In this document: positions 36,395-64,000 of the stretch, in pieces
Numbering within the stretch: the first letter of the stretch is position 1
Layout: every line of letters begins with the position of its first letter
Origin: Leptasterias polaris
Lineage: Eukaryota; Echinodermata; Asteroidea; Forcipulatida; Asteriidae
Direction of reading: 5' to 3'
NCBI GenBank assembly: GCA_037783415.1
Contig: JAZGTN010000035.1
Location: forward strand, 1,798,001-1,862,000
DNA length: 64,000 nucleotides
Translations under genes and position numbers: made by a program
Notes under the pieces: generated by a model
Databases searched by the model: none
What the model was told of the DNA's origin: nothing
The model's input: the letters and a program-made list of their open reading frames with translations, nothing else

Positions 36395-37700
36395 GAATAA
36401 TAGTAAATTCGCATACGGGCTAATTTATGCAATTGTTTAATTAGTTGGGCTGAGTTAATTAGTGGGTTAATTAATTGGGGGCGCCTAGGCATAATGGTTT
36501 GGGATATAAGGAAGACAACTGTGTAGAAAAAACTTAAGATTTTATCATTTTTCGATGACAACTTTTCAAATGAAAATTAGGTGGTAGTGTGTTTATTTCT
36601 AGACTTTGTAACAGTCAATTCGCATACGGGCTATATTATGCGATTGTTAAATTAGTTGGGCTGAGTTAATTAGTGGGTTAATTCAATGGGGGTGCCTAGG
36701 CATAATGGTTTGGGATATAAGGAAGACAACTGTGGAAAAAAAAATGAAGATTTTATCATTTTTCGATGACAACTTTTCAAATGAAACTTGCATGTTTGTT
36801 CCGGACGTTAAACAGTAAATTCGTACACGGGCTATATTATGCATTATTGTTTAATTAGTTGGGCTGAGTTAATTAGTAGGTTAATTAATTTGGGGCGCCT
36901 AGGCATAATGGTTTGGGATATAAGGAAGACAACTGTGAAGAAAAAACTTAAGATTTTAATATTTTTCGATGACAACTTTTCAAATGAAAATTAGGTAGTT
37001 GCATGTTTAACCATAGACTTTGTCACATTAAATTCGCATACGGACTGTATTAGGCAATTGCAAATGGTTTGGGATATAAGGAAGACAACTGTGAAGAAAA
37101 AACTTAAGATTTTATTATTTTTCGATGACAACTTTTCAAATGAAAATTGCGTGTTTGTTCCGACGTTAAATAGTAAATTCGCATATACGGGATAATTTAT
37201 GCAAATTTTTATTAGTTGGGCTGAGTTAATTAGCGGGTTAATTAATTGGGGGCGCCTAGGCATGATGGTTTGGGATATAAGGAAGACAACTGTGAACAAA
37301 AAAATTAAGATTTGATGTTTTTTCGATGACAACTTTTCAAATGAATTTTGGGTAGTTGCATATTTACTCTACGACTCGTGTTGTAAATTCGCAAATGGGC
37401 TATAATTATGCAAATGTTTAATTAGTTGTGCTGAGCTAACCAGTTGACTAATTAAATGGGGGCGCCTATTTAGTAAAGTTTGGGATATTAGAAAACCACC
37501 TGTTAAGAAAAAACATTGAATTTCTTCCTGTTTCAGTGAAAACATTGCAATTGAAAACGAGGTAGTAACTCGAGATTTCGGGAATCCGTACCCTCTGTCA
37601 ATGACGGTCGTTGACAAGGTTTTTTGTAATTTGGTGCTAGCACCAAATTTGTTGCCAGCAACAAATTTGGTGCTGGCACCAAATTTAGTGCTCACTTCAG
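36395..37700 (-). repeat. Right terminal array of element A (inverted)
   Basis: Reverse-complement units with GATGACAACTTTTCAAATG occur near 36,556, 36,766, 36,968, 37,126 and 37,327. One is shortened (about 37,050-37,130). The last 330 bp (37,369-37,700) is a distinct terminal module with a diverged unit, GTCAATGACGGTCGTTGAC and the AAATTTGG-type palindromes. Confidence 0.85.
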
Positions 37701-38046
37701 CCTGGTCATTCAGACTGAAGTGAGCACTAAATTTGGTGCCAGCACCAAATTTGTTGCTGGCAACAAATTTGGTGCTAGCACCAAATTACAAAAAACATTG
37801 TCAACGACCGTCATTGACAGATGGTACGGATTCCCGAAATCTCGAGTTACTACCTCGTTTTCAATTGCAATGTTTTCACTGAAACAGGAAGAAATTCAAT
37901 GTTTTTTCTTAACAGGTGGTTTTCTAATATCCCAAAATTTACTAAATAGGCGCCCCCATTTAATTAGTCAACTGGTTAGCTCAGCACAACTAATTAAACA
38001 TTTGCATAATTATAGCCCATTTGCGAATTTACAACACGAGTCGTAG
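37369..38046. repeat. Near-perfect palindrome joining elements A and B
   Basis: 37,369-37,700 and 37,715-38,046 are inverted copies with very few differences, for example ACCCTCTGTC against GACAGATGGT and CAAAGTTTG against CCAAAATTT. A 14-bp spacer (CCTGGTCATTCAGA) separates them. Similarity continues outward on both sides into the unit arrays (about 37,300 and 38,115). Each arm carries the same diverged terminal module. This is the junction of two elements inserted end to end. Confidence 0.9.
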
Positions 38047-38076
38047 AGTAGATATGCAACTACCCAAAATTCATTT

Positions 38077-39410
38077 GAAAAGTTGTCATCGAAAAAACAT
38101 CAAATCTTCATTTGTTTTTCCACAGTTGTCTTCCTTATATCCCAAACCATCATGCCTAGGCGCCCCCAATTAATTAACCCACTAATTAGGTCAGCCCAAC
38201 TAATTAAACAATCGCATAATATAGCCCGTATGCGAATTTACTATTTAACGTCCAGAACAAACACGCAATTTTCATTTGAAAAGTTGTCATCGAAAAATAT
38301 TTAAATCTTCATTTTGTTCTTCACAGTTGTCTTCCTTATATCCCAAACCATCATGCATAGGCGCCCCCAATTAATTAACCCACTAATTAGGTCAGCCCAA
38401 CTAATTAAACAATCGCAAAATATAGCCCGTATGCGAATTTACTATTTAACGTCCAGAACAAACACGCAATTTTCATTTGAAAAGTTGTCATCGAAAAAAA
38501 TTTAAATCTTCACTTTTTTCTTCACAGTTGTCTTCCTTATATCCCAAACCATCATGCCTTGGTGCCCCCAATTAATTAACCCACTAATTAACTCAGCCCA
38601 ACTAATTAAACAATTGCCTAATACAGCCCGTATGCGAATTTACTATTTAACGTCCAGAACAAAGACGCAATTTTCATTTGAAAAGTTGTCATCGAAAATT
38701 TTTAAAATCTTCATTTTTTTTCCCACAGTTGTCTTCCTTATATCCCAAACCATTATGCCTAGGCGCCCCCATTTAATTAACCCACTAATTAACTCAGCCC
38801 AACTAATTAAACAATTGCCTAATACAGCCCGTATGCGAATTTACTATTTAACGTCCAGAACAAAGACGCAATTTTCATTTGAAAAGTTGTCATCGAAAAT
38901 TTTTAAAATCTTCATTTTTTTTTCCACAGTTGTCTTTCTTATATCCCAAACCATTATGCCTAGGCGCCCCCATTTAATTAACCCACTAATTAAGTCAGCC
39001 CAACTAATTAAACAATTGCCTAATACAGCCCGTATGCGAATTTACTATTTAACGTCCAGAACAAACACGCAATTTTCATTTGAAAAGTTGTCATCGAAAA
39101 ATTATAAAATCTTCATTTGTTTTTCCACAGTTGTCTTCCTTATATCCCAAACCATCATGCCTAGGCGCCCCCAATTAATTAACCCACTAATTAGATCAGC
39201 CCAACTAATTAAACAATCGCATAATATAGCCCGTATGCGAATTTACTATTTAACGTCCAGAACAAACACGCAATTTTCATTTGAAAAGTTGTCATCGAAA
39301 AATATTTAAATCTTCATTTTTTTCTTCACAGTTGTCTTCCTTATATCCCAAACCATTATGCCTAGGCGCCCCCAAATTAATTAACCTACTAATTAACTCA
39401 GCCCAACTAA
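38077..39410 (+). repeat. Left terminal array of element B (seven ~204-bp units)
   Basis: Units with GAAAAGTTGTCATCGAAAA occur near 38,077, 38,279, 38,478, 38,681, 38,881, 39,083 and 39,285. Several are exactly 204 bp, so a frame without stops runs 251 codons (38,554-39,309) as a 68-residue peptide repeat. I read this as a by-product of the period, not a protein. Confidence 0.88.
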
Positions 39411-41264
39411 TTACCAAACATTGTTCAGTGCCTTTAAAGCATACTTTTGAAGTGAGGACCCTTTATACTCAACCTGGGACCAAAATTATTGTCATCTTTT
39501 GTTATAAAGTGCCCGGTTTGAATGTGTATGCCTACACCTATGTCTACAAGTGTGTAACAGCCTGCAGTCGTGGACCCTCCTTTGTTCAACTCTTTGTGAT
39601 AGCAACCGTGGACCACAATGCTTTCCATTGTCCTCTTTTGTTATAGGTTCCCGGTTTGAATGTGGTTACCTATCTCACAGTTACACAAACGAAACACCCA
39701 CGTTTGCAAATTAGTGAGTGGGCCCATTTCATACAGCTGCTTAAGCACAAGAAGTAGTTAAACACAAGACAATTTTGTAAAGGTAAAATCTACAAACCAT
39801 TCGATTTACAACAAAATTTCATGTTTGTATTGTTTTTATTACAAACTGACGATGTTTGTTAACATAATTCATTGCCATTTGTTTAGCAGCTAGTAACTGA
39901 TGGAGTCACATTTTAACATCAAATAAAATAACCCTAAATTGTTGTTCATAATCTCAGGTATAGGTTAACAATTACATTTCTTATCAAACACAATATTATA
40001 ACTATGTTATTTGTCTTCGTACTCTGTTCGGGATTATCAATCCCCCTGATGCATTGAGACTTGGAAACTGGATACTCCTGGTATCATATCGTTTGGTGAA
40101 TGATTAATCCTCAACAACAGATTCTTGTGGCTTGTTAATTTACATTTACACATCAAATATAATATAAACACTACTCGTTCATATCCCAATGTATACACAG
40201 TGCCACTTGTGTTAACCAGATTTTTTTCAATCGTTATAAAACAAATCAAAATAATACTACTTCTGCAAAAACATATCGATACAACAGTTTTTACCCATCA
40301 AAACCATTGGCTGGGAGAAAGGGAGACTCCTATAAAGACTAGCTCTTACAATTTTAAAATTAGCCACTTTAGCACGCTGACATTGGCCTAAAAGTTATTG
40401 AAATAGTATGAAAAGAACTCTGCTCCTGGTATCAAGATCATGTCCTAAACCAACACCGTTTGGTGAAAGACAATCTTTAAACATCTCTTTAAACAGCCTG
40501 TTAATTTTTGGGTTAACGCATCAACTAAAATCACACTTTTTATACCATCGTGTAAAGCTGTATACATGTACAATAACAATAATGTTCACTATCAATTTTC
40601 TCTCTCAGATAAGTTGTTTATTGGGAGAACATTTAAATCATACATGTAGCCGTGTGCAACTTAGTCAGAGATAATGTCAAAATACCTACTTCAACAACTT
40701 CCAATAAATTATCTTCTAGTGTTTTTTCCAAAAAAATAAACAACTAAATAATAAATAAATAAGTAACATAAATTAAAGTTGATAAGAAATTAAATTACAA
40801 AGGTATTTTCACGTTTTAAAGAAAATTTGTGTTGTATATTGGCGTACCATACCTATATGTTTCTAGACATTACTCTGTTCAAATAGTTGTCTCAACCCGA
40901 CGTCTAATATGTGACTTCTTCGAATAGCAGAAAGTGTAATATACATTCGAAGCGTTTCACTTTTATCATTTTTGCCTAACCTTTCTTTTGGCAAGAGCAA
41001 CTTCTTCAGCAAAAGCGCAACAATACAGCCCGCATGAGTCAGAGTTATTTTGGGTAACAAATGATACCAATGATCTGTCTTTGATATTGATAACATGTTC
41101 ATAACTGCGCATGAATGTCGGCAAACGTTCCAGTATTTTGATTTTTTCCCATAATTAAAAAAATCGGCAAAAGAATAACCGATTTGACGCAAGTAGGTTT
41201 CTGACAAGGGCGACAATGAATTGTAATTGCATAGCGATCGTTTTATCTTGTCAACAACAAGAAG
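39411..41264. mobile_element. Core of foldback element B
   Basis: This is a close direct copy of 34,566-36,394, in the same orientation, with small indels. B has an extra TACACCTATGTCTACAAGTG near 39,533 and lacks the short duplication near 39,625. The high similarity implies recent duplication or homogenisation. Confidence 0.82.
40863..41216 (-). pseudogene. Ulp1-like protease remnant, frameshifted, foldback element B
   Basis: This is the same minus-strand region as in element A. The open frame starts in the Ulp1 frame (YLRQIGYSFADFF), leaves it after KYWNV at a one-base deletion (CGGCAAACG here, CGGCAAAACG in A, near 41,122), and returns near 40,970 at a one-base insertion (CATTTTTGCC against CATTTTGCC). 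The active-site Cys segment is therefore out of frame. Extra bases near 41,064 add a further change. Copy B cannot make the protease domain. Confidence 0.55.
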
Positions 41265-43978
41265 AATAGTAAATTCGCTATACGGGCTGATTTATGCAAT
41301 TGTTTAATTAGTTGGGCTGACTGATGGATTGGGATGTATTGAAGACATCTGTGAAGAAAAACCTGAAGAATTTATTTCGATGACAACTTTTCAAATGAAA
41401 TTTACGTAGTTGCGTGTTTAACCACAGACTTTGGCAATTGTTTAATTAGTTGGGCTGAGTTAATTTGTGGGTTAATTAATTGGGGACGCCTAGGTATGAT
41501 GGTTTGGGATATAAGGAAGACAACTGTGAAGAAAAAAATTAAGATTTTATCATTTTTCGATGACAACTTTTCAAATGAAACTTGCATGTTTGTTCCGGAC
41601 GTTAAACAGTAAATTCATACACGGGCTATATTATGCATTATTGTTTAATTAGTTGGGCTGAGTTAATTAGTAGGTTAATAAATTTGGGGCGCCTAGGCAT
41701 AATGATTTGGGATATAAGGAAGACAACTGTGAAGAAAAAAATTAAGATTTTATCATTTTTCGATGACAACTTTTCAAATGAAACTTGCATGTTTGTTCCG
41801 GACGTTAAACAGTAAATTCGTACACGGGCTATATTATGCATTATTGTTTAATTAGTTGGGCTGAGTTAATTAGTAGGTTAATTAATTTGGGGCGCCTAGG
41901 CATAATGATTTGGGATATAAGGAAGACAACTGTGAAGAAAAAAATGAAGATTTAAATATTTTTCGATGACAACTTTTCAAATGAAAATTGCGTGTTTGTT
42001 CTGGACGTTAAATAGTAAATTCGCATACGGGCTATATTATGCGATTGTTTAATTAGTTGGGCTGAGTTAATTAGTGGGTTAATTAATTGGGGGCGCCTAG
42101 GCATGATGGTTTGGGATATAAGGAAGACAACTGTGAAGAAAAAAATGAAGATTTAAATATTTTTCGATGACAACTTTTCAAATGAAAATTGCGTGTTTGT
42201 TCCGACGTTAAATAGTAAATTCGCATATACGGGATAATTTATGCAAATTTTTATTAGTTGGGCTGAGTTAATTAGCGGGTTAATTAATTGGGGGCGCCTA
42301 GGCATGATGGTTTGGGATATAAGGAAGACAACTGTGAAGAAAAAAATTAAGATTTTATTACTTTTCGATGACAACTTTTCAAATGAAAATTAGGTAGTTG
42401 CATGTTGAACCATAGACTTTGTCACAGTAAATTCGCATACGGGCTATATTATGCGATTGTTTAATTAGTTGGGCTGAGTTAATTAGTGGGTTAATTAATT
42501 GGGGGCGCCCAGGCATAATGGTTTGGGATATAAGGAAGACAACTGTGAAGAAAAAAATGAAGATTTAAATATTTTTCGATGACAACTTTTCAAATGAAAA
42601 TTGCGTGTTTGTTCTGGACGTTAAATAGTAAATTCGCATACGGGCTATATTATGCGATTGTTTAATTAGTTGGGATGACCTAATTAGTGGGTTAATTAAT
42701 TGGGGGCGCCTAGGCATGATGGTTTGGGATATAAGGAAGACAACTGTGAAGAAAAAAATTAAGATTTTATTACTTTTCGATGACAACTTTTCAAATGAAA
42801 ATTAGGTAGTTGCATGTTGAACCATAGACTTTGTCACAGTAAATTCGCATACGGGCTATATTATGCGATTGTTTAATTAGTTGGGCTGAGTTAATTAGTG
42901 GGTTAATTAATTGGGGGCGCCCAGGCATAATGGTTTGGGATATAAGGAAGACAACTGTGAAGAAAAAAATGAAGATTTAAATATTTTTCGATGACAACTT
43001 TTCAAATGAAAATTGCGTGTTTGTTCTGGACGTTAAATAGTAAATTCGCATACGGGCTATATTATGCGATTGTTTAATTAGTTGGGATGACCTAATTAGT
43101 GGGTTAATTAATTGGGGGCGCCTAGGCATGATGGTTTGGGATATAAGGAAGACAACTGTGAAGAAAAAAATTAAGATTTAAATATTTTTCGATGACAACT
43201 TTTCAAATGAAAATTAGGTAGTTGCATGTTGAACCATAGACTTTGTCACAGTAAATTCGCATACGGGCTATATTATGCGATTGTTTAATTAGTTGGGCTG
43301 AGTTAATTAGTGGGTTAATTAATTGGGGGCGCCCAGGCATAATGGTTTGGGATATAAGGAAGACAACTGTGAAGAAAAAAATGAAGATTTAAATATTTTT
43401 CGATGACAACTTTTCAAATGAAAATTGCGTGTTTGTTCTGGACGTTAAATAGTAAATTCGCATACGGGCTAATTTATGCAATTGTTTAATTAGTTGGGCT
43501 GAGTTAATTAGTAGGTTAATTAATTGGGGGCGCCTAGGCATGATGGTTTGGGATATAAGGAAGACAACTGTGAAGAAAAAAATGAAGATTTTAATATTTT
43601 TCGATGACAACTTTTCAAATGAAAATTAGGTAGTTGCATGTTGAACCATAGACTTTGTCACAGTAAATTCGCATACGGGCTATATTATGCGATTGTTTAA
43701 TTAGTTGGGCTGACCTAATTAGTGGGTTAATTAATTGGGGGCGCCCAGGCATAATGGTTTGGGATATAAGGAAGACAACTGTGAAGAAAAAAATGAAGAT
43801 TTTATGTTTTTTCGATGACAACTTTTCAAATGAAAATTCGAGAATTCGCGATTTCGTTCACACTGTCAACGACGGCCCATGACGGTCGTTGACAATGTTT
43901 TTTGAAATTTGGTGCTGGCACTAAATTTCTCGCCAGCAACAAATTTGGTGCTGGCACCAAATTTAGTGCTCACTTCAG
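41265..43978 (-). repeat. Right terminal array of element B (about thirteen units, dimeric higher-order repeat)
   Basis: GATGACAACTTTTC-type units lie about 200-206 bp apart from 41,380 to 43,813. Between 42,360 and 43,650 units alternate between a TAGGTAGTTGCATGTTGAACC linker (about 42,391, 42,803, 43,215, 43,627) and a TGCGTGTTTGTTCTGGACG linker (about 42,600, 43,013, 43,428). This makes a higher-order dimer of about 412 bp. The last 150 bp is the terminal module with GCGAATTCTCG-type sequence and AAATTTGG palindromes. Confidence 0.9.
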
Positions 43979-44788
43979 CCTGGTAGCAGTCTGGTGTGGT
44001 TGTTCTAAAGTAATCAGTATTTTGTGTGTTGTTGCTTCGCTCGATAGTTGACAAAAACCTTCCACGCTCAGATGATCAGTCAGATACTTTTTGAAGTTGA
44101 CTGAACTCAATCACTAATTATGTCACCTTAAAAAAGTAAAAAGAAGGCATGATCCGCAATGTGAGTATAAAAATGTTAACGTCCGAAAGATTGTCTAATT
44201 TGCTCTTCTCTTGTCTTCCCCCTGCCCTAGCTTCCTTGGCTTTTGTAACTTAATCCACTTCCAATTTCATATAATAAATATCATGATCAGCCTCAAAGTC
44301 ATGAATTGAAAGTACTATTACTAAAGAGTAAAGTGTTCTGTTGAACTTGATTCAATTTCCCCTCCTTAATGATGTAGGCTGGTGAATTTTCTTGACATAG
44401 GCCTATCTATTTTTTTCAATAAAGTAAACTGAAACCAAGAACAGTCTTTGTTTTGACCAATTTAACAATAGGAAGAAAAACAAAAACATTAACAAAAAAC
44501 AGTTTTAAAGTCCTGTTTTGGACCAGCAAAGCTTTGAGTTGAACATGTTGAATGTCTGAGTCTGCCTCAGTGAGTGACTGATCTGATGTAAATGTGAAAG
44601 TGATGTCATCCAAAACTAAACATTTCTTCACACCTTCTAATTTATTAATTATTTTGCTCTTCCCCTTCTCTTGTATTGTAATTTGTTCCATGTCAGTCAG
44701 ATGTGTTCTGTTGCACTTCATTTACGATGCAAACCACCATCCTTCTGTGATTCAGCCACTGTGTTACACAATGTCAATTTTTATTTCT
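43979..44788 (+). other. Upstream region of the VPS15 gene
   Basis: This 0.8-kb AT-rich stretch lies between the foldback element and the first coding exon. It should contain the promoter and a 5' untranslated exon. I see no convincing TATA or initiator. Short open frames on both strands have no family signature. Confidence 0.4.
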
Positions 44789-44790
44789 AG
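44775..44790 (+). promoter_or_regulatory. Probable 3' splice site of a 5'-UTR intron
   Basis: The pyrimidine-rich stretch AATTTTTATTTCTAG ends 43 bases before the start codon and looks like a real acceptor. If used, the first coding exon begins at 44,791 and the gene has at least one upstream non-coding exon. Confidence 0.5.
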
Positions 44791-44833
44791 ACTTCTTACT
44801 AGGTCGCTCAGCAAGACAGAGTAGCCGTTTACC

Positions 44834-63582
<18,749 letters not shown>

Positions 63583-64000
63583 GTATTTTTTGAAAAATTA
63601 ACTTTTAAAACAAGGTTAAAAGCCACTCTTGGTAAGGGGCTACAAGAAGATAACATGAAAAAAGGTGAGCTAAAGCTAGGAATTGATATTCCTCTAAACA
63701 CAGACTAGATTGTAGGATGGAGGGAAACATGCACCAGGCAAGGAGTTCCAAATGTGTAGAATAAAGCTGTTGGAATGGCTCTTTGTTCTACATTTAAGTC
63801 TGATCCATTCTTACCTACACAAAGTTTGATCAAGTAAAATAATAAACATTAGCACGGATGTCCATTTTAACATTATGACTCATGAGTACATTCCAGCTTG
63901 CAGTTTATAAAACCATTAAAATGTGCCGGCAGTTTCCAAATGGAAACTGAACATTGTGTTTAGACCATGTGACCTGTGACATCAATGGAAGAATACAATC
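63583..64000 (+). other. Start of intron 27 (to window end)
   Basis: The exon 27 frame continues open for 126 bases past the donor (to 63,708) but loses similarity to VPS15. I therefore treat it as intron. No repeat is recognised. Confidence 0.5.

Larger units (their letters stand above)
32840..37700. mobile_element. Foldback-type transposon A with long tandem-repeat inverted termini
   Basis: The left end CTGAAGTGAGCACTAAATTT and the right end AAATTTAGTGCTCACTTCAG are inverted copies. Inside each end come small palindromes (AAATTTGGTGC-CA-GCACCAAATTT, and GTCAACGAC facing GTCGTTGAC). Arrays of about 200-206-bp units follow: eight in the left arm and about five in the inverted right arm. Each unit contains GAAAAGTTGTCATCGAAAAA, TTATATCCCAAACCATTATG and CCTAGGCGCCCC. 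The arms enclose a unique core at about 34,566-36,394. Long inverted arrays of short repeats around a small core define foldback elements such as Drosophila FB. The superfamily is not proven. No target duplication is certain. Confidence 0.85.
37715..43978. mobile_element. Foldback-type transposon B with long tandem-repeat inverted termini
   Basis: It has the same architecture as element A. The left end is CTGAAGTGAGCACTAAATTT and the right end TTTAGTGCTCACTTCAG. The left array has about seven units, the core is at 39,411-41,264, and the inverted right array is longer, with about thirteen units. The base run CCTGGT follows both this right end and the right end of element A, so it may belong to the element. 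The left terminal module resembles the right module of A. The right module, with GCGAATTCTCGAATTTTC inverted, resembles the left module of A. Confidence 0.85.

Noticed and set aside
36991..37332. Separate genes in the ~204-bp repeats (many 60-110-codon frames with a common peptide)
   Set aside because: They are the same repeat unit read in an accidental open frame in each arm of the foldback elements.

Overview
This is nuclear DNA of an animal. One large intron-containing gene, the orthologue of PIK3R4 (VPS15, regulatory kinase of the class III PI3-kinase complex), fills the right third. The left two thirds is almost entirely repeats. The protein aligns along its length with vertebrate VPS15 as I know it. 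The introns carry tRNA-derived SINEs, LINE reverse-transcriptase remnants and MITE-like hairpins. I infer a marine deuterostome invertebrate, most likely an echinoderm; the phylum is an inference, not a demonstrated fact.

Layout. 1-22,875: one purine-rich satellite array of 25-bp units and GAAAGA spacers, organised in higher-order repeats of about 630 bp and in a much larger duplication at an offset of exactly 14,122 bp; it runs off the left edge. 22,876-25,690: AT-rich sequence with diverged interspersed repeats and an A/C-only tract. 25,692-27,690: a 14-bp minisatellite of about 140 copies. 28,227-28,575: a palindromic GC-rich mobile element with eight NotI-type octamers and a perfect 8-bp target duplication. 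28,584-32,839: AT-rich DNA with tRNA-like relics, G-runs and small duplications. 32,840-43,978: two large foldback transposons. Their inverted termini are arrays of roughly 204-bp repeats and their 1.8-kb cores carry a decayed Ulp1-type cysteine protease remnant. The two meet in a near-perfect palindrome at 37,700-37,715.

44,834-63,582: PIK3R4/VPS15 on the + strand. I traced 27 coding exons with GT/AG boundaries and consistent phases, giving 1,267 codons. They cover the myristoylation start, the atypical kinase domain, the HEAT region, the linker and the first WD40 blades. The last roughly 90-160 residues lie beyond the right edge. The introns hold SINEs, LINE fragments, MITEs and a short repeat present in three different introns. 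There is no operon and no RNA gene that looks functional. VPS15 would act with VPS34, Beclin-1 and ATG14 or UVRAG in autophagy and endosomal traffic; those partners are not in the window.
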